DNA of 64,000 nt from Streptomyces albipurpureus (GTDB taxonomy: Bacteria; Actinomycetota; Actinomycetes; Streptomycetales; Streptomycetaceae). Both the position numbers and the translations under genes were made by a program. The notes under the pieces were generated by a model that did no database searches, had not been told where the DNA came from, and saw nothing but the letters and a program-made list of their open reading frames with translations. This document shows positions 17,181-24,550 of this stretch, in pieces; within the stretch, counting starts at the first letter, position 1; each line of letters starts with the position of its first letter. The stretch lies in contig NZ_JAMQAW010000011.1 in the NCBI RefSeq assembly GCF_023701525.1, positions 147,567-211,566 of the forward strand, in the 5' to 3' direction.

Positions 17181-17250
17181 CACGTACGGACCCGTACGGA
17201 CCCGTACGGACCCGTACGGACCCGTACGGACCCGTACGGACCCGTACGGA
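17181..17250. repeat. Seven-unit 10-bp palindromic tandem array
   Basis: Seven 10-bp units, six of them identical (CCCGTACGGA), and the first (CACGTACGGA) differing by one base. Each unit contains the palindrome CCGTACGG, so seven or so identical half-site pairs face the same side of the helix at about one turn spacing. The array lies between a small membrane-protein gene on the left and the HTH-coiled-coil gene on the right. It looks like an iteron or multimeric operator rather than a CRISPR (no spacers). Confidence 0.92.
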
Positions 17251-17416
17251 CACGACCGTTGTCGGCCGGCGCCGTACACCGCGAGCGTCCGCAGTTGTCC
17301 GGGGGCGTACGGAACAGCCCGGTCGCGGCCGATCGACCGGCCGTGCTCGTCGACCCTCGTACGGGCGGCGAGAGCATCGTCTACGGTGGGTCCCTCACCT
17401 GTCGTCAGGGGGATCG

Positions 17417-18307
17417 ATGACCGGCCTAGCCGCCGAAACGGGGCATGGCGAGCCCCGGGGATACCACACGGAGCTCGCCGTCTTGGCCCAGGGGCTGAGC
17501 GACCTCTGGATCGGATGCGGCAGACCGTCGATGCGGGGCCCGCTCACCCGGTCGACGGGACTGGCTCCTTCGGTGATCAGCGATGCCATGAACGGGAAGC
17601 ACCTGCCGAGCCGGGACAATCTGATCTGCATCGTCCGAGCCCTGCTCACCCATGAGACCGGTGCGCCCGTGGACGATGGGGATCCTCGTGTCCGGAGATG
17701 GCGCTCTCGCTGGGAGGAAGTCGCACGGCTGAGAGTGGAACACCAGCGCAGGCACGGCAGTCTGAAGCAGCCCCCTCCGACCACCCGCTCCGCCGCCCCC
17801 ATGAGTCGCAGCCTGCCCCCCACCGCCACCATCTCGGACATCGACGCCGCGCAGGGGGCGGTGAAGGACGATCTGTCCCAGATCGATCAGTTGGCGACAG
17901 CCGCGAGCCAAGAGCTCCTGGTCAGCATTGATGCGCGGGACCAGATCGCGGACGAGATCGCTGACTTGAAGCGGCAACTCCGGCAGAAGCACATCCGCAA
18001 GGACGAGTTGCGCCGCGAAATCGTGTCGCTGGAGCAGGAAAGGGACGAACTAAACCAACGCATCGCACATCTCCGTCAGGAGCTCATGCTGATGCGAGAG
18101 GACCGGCTGGGTCTGGTCGAGGAGGAGAGTGAACTGAACGACAGAAGAGCCCGGTTGTTCTTCGAATGGGCCCGCTCGGAAGAGGCGAAGAACGCTGTCT
18201 CAGCAAAGCAGCTGGAACAGCTGAGCGCCCAGCTGACCACAACCGAGGCCATGCTGAAGGCCGCGGACCAGCTCATTCTGCGCCTACGGCCGCCCGAGAC
18301 CCCCTGA
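17417..18307 (+). CDS. HTH-like protein with long coiled coil
   Basis: A 296-residue protein in two halves. Residues about 20-80 resemble the XRE-like HTH of actinobacterial regulators, with LTRSTGLAPSVISDAMNGKH giving the turn and recognition helix and LPSRDNLICIVRALL the next helix. Residues about 150-290 form a long, heptad-rich coiled coil (ADLKRQLRQKHIRKDELRRE, VSLEQERDELNQRIAHLRQE). There is no sensor or enzyme domain. The ATG has GGGGGA five bases upstream. The palindromic 10-bp array 167 bp upstream is a natural candidate for its own binding site, with the coiled coil letting it polymerise. Similar N-termini occur in proteins next to effector-type genes in Streptomyces, but none is recognised here. 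Confidence 0.72.
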   Translation: MTGLAAETGHGEPRGYHTELAVLAQGLSDLWIGCGRPSMRGPLTRSTGLAPSVISDAMNGKHLPSRDNLICIVRALLTHETGAPVDDGDPRVRRWRSRWEEVARLRVEHQRRHGSLKQPPPTTRSAAPMSRSLPPTATISDIDAAQGAVKDDLSQIDQLATAASQELLVSIDARDQIADEIADLKRQLRQKHIRKDELRREIVSLEQERDELNQRIAHLRQELMLMREDRLGLVEEESELNDRRARLFFEWARSEEAKNAVSAKQLEQLSAQLTTTEAMLKAADQLILRLRPPETP

Positions 18308-18433
18308 CGCCGGCTGCCGCACAGCGCACGCCCCTCGTCACCCTCCTCGGCGGTTTCGGCGTCGCCCAGTCGGGCTCTGCGCTCCCGGACACACCGCGAG
18401 GCACAGCGTCGGCGCCATCGCGCCCATCGACCT

Positions 18434-18466
18434 CGGTCATCGGTCATCGGTCATCGGTCATCGGTC
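18434..18466. repeat. 7-bp tandem repeat over a stop codon
   Basis: CGGTCAT is repeated four times and then partly (CGGTC). The array covers the stop codon of the GNAT gene on the minus strand, where every unit supplies TGA. It is probably slippage-generated. Confidence 0.85.
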
Positions 18467-18934
18467 CAGGGTGAGAAGCACCTCGTCGATCTCCTTCCCC
18501 CGGGCGTTCGCGAAACCCCGTTCACCACCTGTCACCACGAAGCCGCACTTTCCCAGCACCCGGATCGAACCCTCGTTGTCCGCAGCGGCACGGGCGTACA
18601 GCGGGCGCTCCGACACCAGGCCGAGGAGCTCCCGCAGGGCGGCGGTGGCCACCCCACGCCCCCAGTGCTCCCGCCCGATCCAGTAGGTCACCTCGCGCTC
18701 CCCGGCCGGGCCGAAGACGGCCACATGCCCGAGAACCCCTCCCGACTCCCCCTCGACAGCGCGCACAAGGACCGCCGGATCCTGCCGAATCCGTGCCCAA
18801 TGGGCATGGAATCGTGCCCGGTCCGACGGTTCCTCGGCGGTGAACGCCGCCATCCGAAGCCCCTCGGGATCAATCGAGTGTGCATAGAAGACGGGCAGAT
18901 CGCCGTCCCGCACCTCTCTCAGGGATACACCCAT
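18458..18934 (-). CDS. GNAT family N-acetyltransferase (RimJ/RimL-like)
   Basis: A 158-residue acetyltransferase. The acetyl-CoA loop reads YWIGREHWGRGVATAALREL and the C-terminal core ARAAADNEGSIRVLGKCGF, the pattern of RimJ/RimL-type enzymes that acetylate protein N-termini or small amines. Length is normal. The start is not certain: the ATG at 18934 is the family-like start, while an ATG five codons earlier (18949) is closer to a GGGGGAG sequence. Its last codon lies in the 7-bp tandem repeat. Confidence 0.85.
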   Translation of the reverse strand: MGVSLREVRDGDLPVFYAHSIDPEGLRMAAFTAEEPSDRARFHAHWARIRQDPAVLVRAVEGESGGVLGHVAVFGPAGEREVTYWIGREHWGRGVATAALRELLGLVSERPLYARAAADNEGSIRVLGKCGFVVTGGERGFANARGKEIDEVLLTLDR

Positions 18935-19277
18935 CGCAGCCGCCCTCATCTCGTCACGAGCACTCCCCCACACCCTGTCACCCAGGCCTGACAACGACCA
19001 CGCGCCCAGGACCACGGGCCCGGTCCATACGGTCCCCCCGTCGGGCCGGCCACGCCGAGTCCACAGCCGAGTCCACAGCGGCCGAAGGCGCGTCAGGGTG
19101 CCGGAAGGCACGGACGGTCGAGGGTGCGGTGGAACCCCCGTTGGCGGCTTCGGCCCGCTCACCGAGGACTGCGGTGATCCATCGCGCTCCAGCACGATCG
19201 GACCGGAGGGAGGCCGGGTGCGTACCGACCGTCAGCGGCCCGCCGGTCAACCCTTCCCACAGCATCACCCCGAACGT

Positions 19278-19321
19278 CGTACGTACTTGCGCACACTGTG
19301 CGGCCGTACGTACAGTGTGCG
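19278..19321 (+). promoter_or_regulatory. Promoter with overlapping operator-like repeats
   Basis: Two copies of CGTACGTAC (19278-19286, 19305-19313) and an inverted pair CGCACACTG (19290-19298) / CAGTGTGCG (19313-19321) are packed in 44 bp. The left arm is itself part of the palindrome CGCACACTGTGCG. A candidate housekeeping promoter, TTGCGC (19287-19292) and TACAGT (19311-19316) with 18-bp spacing, is overlapped by both arms, as a repressor site would be. The serine hydrolase gene starts 36 bp downstream. No regulator gene lies beside it. Confidence 0.6.
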
Positions 19322-19356
19322 AACCGGAAGAGTACGCACCTCTGGAAGGAATCGCG

Positions 19357-20736
19357 ATGACGTTCAACCCCGTTCTCTGGCAGGCCCGCCTCAACGAACT
19401 GCGCGCCACCCACCACGTACCGGGTGCCACGCTGGCGGTACTCGCCGACGGGGAGATCCACGAACTGGCGAGCGGTCTGCTGCACCGGGGGACCGGCGTG
19501 GAGACCACCACCGACTCGGTGTTTCAACTCGGCTCCATAGCCAAGATCTACACGGCCACACTGGTGCTGCAGTTGGCCGAAGCGGGCGAGCTGGACCTCA
19601 ACGCCCCGGTCCTCGATGTACTGCCCGACTTCTCCGTCGCCGACTCCGATGCCACCGAGTCGATCACCATTCGGCAGCTGCTCAGCCACACCAGCGGCCT
19701 CACCTGCGACTTCACCCATGACAGCGGACGCGGCGACGACTGCCTCGCACGGTATGTCGAGGCCGCCAGAGACGTGGCCCTGGACTGCCCGCCGGGGGCC
19801 GCGATCTCCTACAGCAGCGTCGGCTACAACGTACTCGGCCGCATCGTCGAAGTGGTGACCGGCGGGACATGGGACCAGGCCCTGAAGGAGCGGCTCGTCG
19901 CGCCACTCGGCCTCACCCACACGATGACGCTGCCTGAGGAGGCACTGAGCTTCCGGACCGCCATGGGCCATCTCCCCGGCGAGGGTCCGGAGCCGGATCC
20001 GGCGCCGGCCTGGGACATGATGCCGCGTTCGGCAGGTCCCTACGGCCGGGTCCTGGCCACCGCCGGCGATGTCCTCAGGCTCGCCAGGATGCACCTGGCC
20101 GGCGGCACGGCCGAGGACGGCACCCGCGTACTGGACAGCGACACCGTGGCCACGATGCAGCAACGGGTGGTCGACGTACCCGACAAGTGGACCGTCAGCG
20201 CGGACGGCTGGGGTCTGGGCTGGTCGCTGTACGACTGGTCCGGCACCACGGGGTACGGTCACGACGGCGCTTCGATCGGCCAGTACGGCTATCTACGCGT
20301 GGTACCCCAGGCCCAGGTGGCAGTGGTACTGCTGACCAACGGCGGTGCCGCCCGGCTGCTCTACGCCGATCTGATGCGAGAACTGCTCGCCGAACTGGCC
20401 GGTGTGCGCATGCCGGACGCCTTCGGGCCCGCAGCCCAACCGCCCGTTGTGGACATGGCACCGCTGGTCGGCACCTACCGGCGTGAAGGAGTCGTCATCA
20501 CCGTCAGCACCCAGGGGGACGGGACGCCACACCTGCGGTACGAGTTCGTCGACGGCATGAAGGACTTCTCCCCGCCGCTGGACATGGAATTGACCCCGCT
20601 CTCCGGGACGGTCTTCGCCGCGTCCGGCGCCGGCCCCTCCTTCAGCGAGGACTGGATGCCCGTGGTCTTCGCAACCCTCCCCGACGGCACGGCCTGCTGC
20701 TACATCGGCATGCGGTGCGCCCCGAAGACCAGCTAG
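19357..20736 (+). CDS. Serine hydrolase, beta-lactamase/D-Ala-D-Ala carboxypeptidase fold
   Basis: A 459-residue protein of the class C beta-lactamase/esterase superfamily. The nucleophile motif is S60-I-A-K63 in FQLGSIAKIYTATLVL. The second motif is Y152-S-S (usually YxN) and the third is a His-Asp-Gly in TGYGHDGASIGQYGYLRV. A C-terminal lipocalin-like part follows from about 370. No signal peptide is seen, so it probably acts in the cytosol as an esterase or peptidase rather than on cell wall. The ATG has AAGGA at good spacing; the frame is open far upstream but that part lies across the promoter. Expression is probably switched by the operator-like repeats just upstream. Confidence 0.85.
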   Translation: MTFNPVLWQARLNELRATHHVPGATLAVLADGEIHELASGLLHRGTGVETTTDSVFQLGSIAKIYTATLVLQLAEAGELDLNAPVLDVLPDFSVADSDATESITIRQLLSHTSGLTCDFTHDSGRGDDCLARYVEAARDVALDCPPGAAISYSSVGYNVLGRIVEVVTGGTWDQALKERLVAPLGLTHTMTLPEEALSFRTAMGHLPGEGPEPDPAPAWDMMPRSAGPYGRVLATAGDVLRLARMHLAGGTAEDGTRVLDSDTVATMQQRVVDVPDKWTVSADGWGLGWSLYDWSGTTGYGHDGASIGQYGYLRVVPQAQVAVVLLTNGGAARLLYADLMRELLAELAGVRMPDAFGPAAQPPVVDMAPLVGTYRREGVVITVSTQGDGTPHLRYEFVDGMKDFSPPLDMELTPLSGTVFAASGAGPSFSEDWMPVVFATLPDGTACCYIGMRCAPKTS

Positions 20737-21191
20737 GGACCTGCCTCGCCGGGCGCCCGGTCAAGCCTCGATCGAGGTCGACTGCCCCTCGCTTGCCGAT
20801 GACGCGCGCAGTCCTTCGACGGACCGGACCGGTTACCCAGTGCAACACAGGGGGGCTCGCGGTGGGAGCGGACCTCATCGGTGCCACGAGCAAGCATCAC
20901 AGGGCTACATGAGAACGAGCCAATGTGTGCCATGGAAAGGCAAAAAAGCGCCACAGGAGACTCCCTGTCCGCTGGAATCTCCACAGCACCAACAGCTACA
21001 CGGCGTACATCAGTTGCCATGACATGGGCCCGCACGCCCTTGAACGAGAGGCCGGCCATCACCAGGCAGACCATCCACCCCGTGAGCCGCATTCTGAACC
21101 GCTGCTCCGGGCTCGACGATCTCTTCAGTCCTCCCTCTGGCCGAAGCAGCTGGCGGAGATCCGCGTCGCGAGCAGAGAGACCCCCACCCCT
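20737..21191. other. Intergenic region, no convincing gene
   Basis: About 455 bp before the polysaccharide operon. It contains the 12-bp palindrome CCTCGATCGAGG (20765-20776) and a stretch near 20900-21000 that is less GC-rich than its surroundings, as expected for a promoter region. An open frame reading toward the dehydrogenase start has no ribosome site and is not accepted. Confidence 0.45.
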
Positions 21192-22442
21192 ATGAACGTC
21201 ACCGTACTCGGACAAGGCTATGTCGGGCTTCCCCTGGCCATGCGCGCGGCTGAGGCCGGGCATCAGGTCATCGGCTACGAACCGAATCCCGCGCGATGCT
21301 CACGTCTGCTCTCCGGCGAGTCCTATGTGGAGGACATCTCCTCTGCCAGGCTGCGTCAAGCGATCGACTCGCAGGGCTACCGAGCCACCTCCGACCCGCG
21401 CGAGCTCAAGGGCTTTGACATCGCGGTCATCACGGTCCCGACCCCGCTCACCAACCGGGCACCGGATCTGACCTGCATCCGTGATGCGGCGCGTGCCCTC
21501 GCCGGCTACATCGAGCCCGGCTCCACCGTCGTGTTGGAGTCGACCACCTACCCGGGCACAACGCGCGATGTTCTGATCCCGCTGCTCGAAGAGGGGTCCG
21601 GACTCGTCGCAGGCCGTGAATTCTCCGTGGGCTTCAGCCCGGAACGCATCGACCCCGGCAATGCCGTCTGGCAGTTCGAGAACACACCGAAGGTCGTATC
21701 GGGTCTGACCGCCGACTGCCTCACCCAGGTCCAAGCGTTCTATGACACTCTCGTCGAGGTAACCGTGCCCGCCCGAGGGTTGGAGGAGGCCGAACTCGCC
21801 AAGGTCTTCGAAAACACCTTTCGCCATGTGAACATCGCCTTGGTCAATGAACTCGCCAAGTTGGGGCACCTACTGGGAATCGATGTGGGTGACGCCCTCG
21901 ATTGTGCCGCCACCAAGCCCTTCGGCTTTATGCGGTTCACTCCCGGACCAGGAGTGGGCGGGCACTGCCTGCCGATCGATCCGGTGTATCTCTCCCACCA
22001 TGTGCGACAGCAGCTCGGTGAGACCTTCCGCTTCGTTGAACTCGCGCAGGAGGTCAACGAACGTCAGCCCGCCTATGTCGTCGAACGCCTCCAGAACGCT
22101 CTCAACCGGTACGGCAAGTGCCTCAAGGGCGCGCGAATTCTCGCTCTGGGCCTGACGTACAAGGCCGGCACCGCCGACGCCCGCGAGTCGCCGGCCCGGA
22201 GTGTGGTCGATTTGCTGACCGCGAAGGGCGCCCACTGCACCACCGCCGACCCGCATCTGGCCAGCGCGCCCGGCTCGGCTCACCTCACCGCGGTGACCCC
22301 GCAGGACATAGCGGCAGCGGATGCGGTCGTGGTGCTGACCGATCATCCCGAGTTCGACTTCCACTCCGTGCGTCAGAACGCCTCGTACGTCCTGGACACC
22401 CGCCGTGCGGTGCCGGCCGGCGACCACATCGAGCACCTCTAG
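21192..22442 (+). CDS. Nucleotide-sugar dehydrogenase (UDP-glucose/UDP-ManNAc type)
   Basis: A 416-residue cytosolic enzyme that oxidises a UDP-hexose to the uronic acid with two NAD. It has the Rossmann loop VLGQGYVGLPLA (residues 5-16), STVVLESTTYPGTT in the first domain, and the catalytic Cys259 in FTPGPGVGGHCLPIDPVY. The third domain carries ALGLTYKAGTADARESPA. Sequence alone does not decide between UDP-glucose and UDP-N-acetylmannosamine. The ATG at 21192 is at the domain start; its ribosome site is weak. It is first in a compact set with a membrane microprotein and a processive glycosyltransferase, so its product is probably the glycosyltransferase's donor sugar, as hasB feeds hasA. Confidence 0.88.
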   Translation: MNVTVLGQGYVGLPLAMRAAEAGHQVIGYEPNPARCSRLLSGESYVEDISSARLRQAIDSQGYRATSDPRELKGFDIAVITVPTPLTNRAPDLTCIRDAARALAGYIEPGSTVVLESTTYPGTTRDVLIPLLEEGSGLVAGREFSVGFSPERIDPGNAVWQFENTPKVVSGLTADCLTQVQAFYDTLVEVTVPARGLEEAELAKVFENTFRHVNIALVNELAKLGHLLGIDVGDALDCAATKPFGFMRFTPGPGVGGHCLPIDPVYLSHHVRQQLGETFRFVELAQEVNERQPAYVVERLQNALNRYGKCLKGARILALGLTYKAGTADARESPARSVVDLLTAKGAHCTTADPHLASAPGSAHLTAVTPQDIAAADAVVVLTDHPEFDFHSVRQNASYVLDTRRAVPAGDHIEHL

Positions 22443-22481
22443 CAGTTGCCGTCCGAGATCCCAGAGAACAAGCGAGGAACC

Positions 22482-22655
22482 GTGTCCGAGAACTCCCAGC
22501 TCGCCCGTACCGGCTCGGCCGCCGGTGCCATCATCGTCGGTGGGACCATCGTCACCGGTTGGTGGCTCCTCGGCATCGCCGCCCTGGTCGTGGGTGCGGG
22601 TGCCATCCTGATCCGGGTGGGATTCCGCCGCGATCGCACGGCTGATCAACGATGA
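22482..22655 (+). CDS. LARTG-motif membrane microprotein
   Basis: A 57-residue protein: six polar residues, the motif LARTG (residues 7-11), a 33-residue hydrophobic stretch with a central WW, and the basic tail FRRDRTADQR. The order motif-hydrophobic-basic is that of a sortase sorting signal, and LAxTG is the form used by class E sortases of Streptomyces. There is, however, no signal peptide and no cargo in front of it. The GTG start has GAGGAA upstream. The gene lies 39 bp after the dehydrogenase and its stop overlaps the glycosyltransferase start (ATGA), so translation of the two is coupled. It may be a small partner of the polymerase. Confidence 0.7.
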   Translation: MSENSQLARTGSAAGAIIVGGTIVTGWWLLGIAALVVGAGAILIRVGFRRDRTADQR

Positions 22656-24163
22656 CCCCAAGACCCCTCGCCGCCCACCCCCACCACTCCGGTACGGTCC
22701 TCGCCGGGGCCATCGCCCTCACCGCGGCGGCTGCGTGGGCGGCGCAGCACGCCATCGCGGCAACCCACTTCGGCGATGCGACCCGCGGCCGGCTCGGCGC
22801 GGTCTGGGCGGTCACCTTCGTGTTGTTGATGGCCCAGACCGTGATGTACCACTTCGACCGGCCCTACCGGGCAACCCCACGCAGTGCTCGCCGGCTCGCC
22901 GAGCTGCATGTCGCCGTCCTCGTCCCGGTCTACAACGAGGATGACGGATATCTTCGACTCGGTCTCCAGTCCCTGTTGCACCAGACCAGGCGCCCCAACA
23001 GCGTGCATATCGTCGACGATGGTTCGACCAGCACGGAGTATGGCGCGGTACGGCAGTGGTGGCTGGCGGCCGCCGAAAGCGCTGGCGTGCGGACGACCTG
23101 GCGGCGCGTTGCCAATGGAGGCAAACGCCATGCTCAGGGCCATGGGGTGCGGGTCAGCCCGGAGGCCGATATCTATGTGACGCTCGACAGCGACAGCTGT
23201 CTCGCGCCCAACGCCATCGAGGAAATCCTGATTCCGTTTCGACGTCGGTCGGTGCAGTCGGTGGCAGGGATCGTTCTGGCCACCAATCACCGTGCCAATC
23301 TGCTGGCGCGGATCACCGATCTCTGGTTGTTGACGGGTCAGTTGGTCGACAGGTCCGCGCTGTCAACGGTGGGAGCCGTGCTGGTCAACTCCGGCCCGTT
23401 GGCCGCGTACCGGGCTGAGGTCATTCGGGACAACCTCGACGCCTATCTGGGTGAGACATTCCGCGGCCGTCCGGTGACCATGTCGGACGACAGTCTGCTC
23501 ACGCTGTACGCCTTGCTCCGGGGAAAGACGGTTCAGCAACCCACCGCGGTCGTGTTCTCGGCGATGCCGGAGAAGTTCGGGCATCTGTGCCGTATGTATC
23601 TGCGCTGGATGCGCGGCTCAACGATCCGTTCCCTGTGGCGTATGCGCTATCTCCCCCTGGAGGGTGTGGCCTACTGGATTCATCTGCTGCGTTGGTTCCA
23701 GGTCGCCCTGTCCACCTCGGTCCTGGTGTGGCTTCTGGTGATCGAGCCGCTGAAGTACGACAATGCTCCGGACGCCTCCTTTCTTCTCATTCCCTTTCTC
23801 ATCGGCTGGGCGCAAGGACTGCGCTATCTGAGCATCGTCCGCTCCGATGAACGCATCCGAAATCGCCTGGTCACCTGGCTGCTGATGCCGCTCGCGGTGG
23901 TGTTCGCCTGGACCGTGCTGCGGTTTATGCGCTGGTACGGGGCTGCTACCTGTGCGAACACCGGGTGGGGGACCCGGCAGGGCGGCGCGGAGGTGTCCCT
24001 CGGTGGAGAGACGACGCGGGGCGAACCCGACATACCGGCTTCCGTACCCGCCCCGTCCGGCTTCCCCGTCCATCCACCCCGAACGGCGCCCCCTGTCGCC
24101 CTACTGGAGCCCCTTACCGAGACCACCCTTGAGCTGCGTATTCGCAGAGCGGACTGGGAGTGA
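22652..24163 (+). CDS. Hyaluronan-synthase-like family 2 glycosyltransferase
   Basis: A 503-residue membrane glycosyltransferase. Two N-terminal membrane segments (about 16-34, 47-66) precede a GT2 domain. This carries VPVYNEDDGY (91-100), VDDGS (121-125), DSDS (179-182), the acceptor-site MSDDSLL (near 278-283) and the processivity motif YLRWMRGS (316-323), which corresponds to QxxRW of hyaluronan, chitin and cellulose synthases. Several C-terminal membrane helices (about 338-432) form the translocation channel, and a Pro-rich tail follows. It probably polymerises and exports a polysaccharide using the uronic acid donor made by the upstream dehydrogenase. The ATG overlaps the stop of the LARTG microprotein by four bases. 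Confidence 0.85.
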   Translation: MTPRPLAAHPHHSGTVLAGAIALTAAAAWAAQHAIAATHFGDATRGRLGAVWAVTFVLLMAQTVMYHFDRPYRATPRSARRLAELHVAVLVPVYNEDDGYLRLGLQSLLHQTRRPNSVHIVDDGSTSTEYGAVRQWWLAAAESAGVRTTWRRVANGGKRHAQGHGVRVSPEADIYVTLDSDSCLAPNAIEEILIPFRRRSVQSVAGIVLATNHRANLLARITDLWLLTGQLVDRSALSTVGAVLVNSGPLAAYRAEVIRDNLDAYLGETFRGRPVTMSDDSLLTLYALLRGKTVQQPTAVVFSAMPEKFGHLCRMYLRWMRGSTIRSLWRMRYLPLEGVAYWIHLLRWFQVALSTSVLVWLLVIEPLKYDNAPDASFLLIPFLIGWAQGLRYLSIVRSDERIRNRLVTWLLMPLAVVFAWTVLRFMRWYGAATCANTGWGTRQGGAEVSLGGETTRGEPDIPASVPAPSGFPVHPPRTAPPVALLEPLTETTLELRIRRADWE

Positions 24164-24550
24164 GTGGCCCCCTCGGGCTGGCATGACGTCTACCGCCGGG
24201 TCCCGGCGTCACACCCTGATACGGGCCTCCCCCCATCGGGGGCCACCAGGGCCCCACTGGGCCCGCAGAAGCGGGATCCACCGGGAGGAAACCGCGGTGA
24301 CCAGCGCTGTTGGTAGAGCTTTCGGCCGTCTTGGAGGACGGCGATACGGGGCGTCGCCAGCAGTTGGGAGGCCCGCAGCGCAAACCCGACCGAGCCGGGG
24401 TGCACTCGTTGGGGGCGACCAGAGCGGTGGCTTCTCCACCTGGAGCACAACGCCCGCGCCTGGCCGGCCTCCGCCGCCGGATGCCGCAGTACCCGCCGAG
24501 TGACCTGCTGTCCTTCAGCTCCGCTGTCCCCTCTGGCGTTGCGCTCCCGC
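24164..24550 (-). other. Intergenic region with possible oxidoreductase remnant
   Basis: About 390 bp with no intact gene. On the minus strand near 24300-24400 a short reading (VGFALRASQLLATPRIAVLQ, DGRKLYQQRW) resembles a C-terminal stretch of FAD-dependent oxidoreductases. It lies directly downstream of the FGGY kinase on the same strand. It has no start and breaks off on both sides. It may be a decayed partner of the kinase; similarity is short and this is a weak call. Confidence 0.3.

Noticed and set aside
17181..17250. CRISPR array
   Set aside because: The units are contiguous 10-mers with no spacers and no cas gene is near; it is a tandem repeat.
18880..19356. N-terminal extension of the serine hydrolase
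   Set aside because: It would run across the promoter and operator and through the antisense of the GNAT gene, and it encodes Arg/Pro-rich noise.
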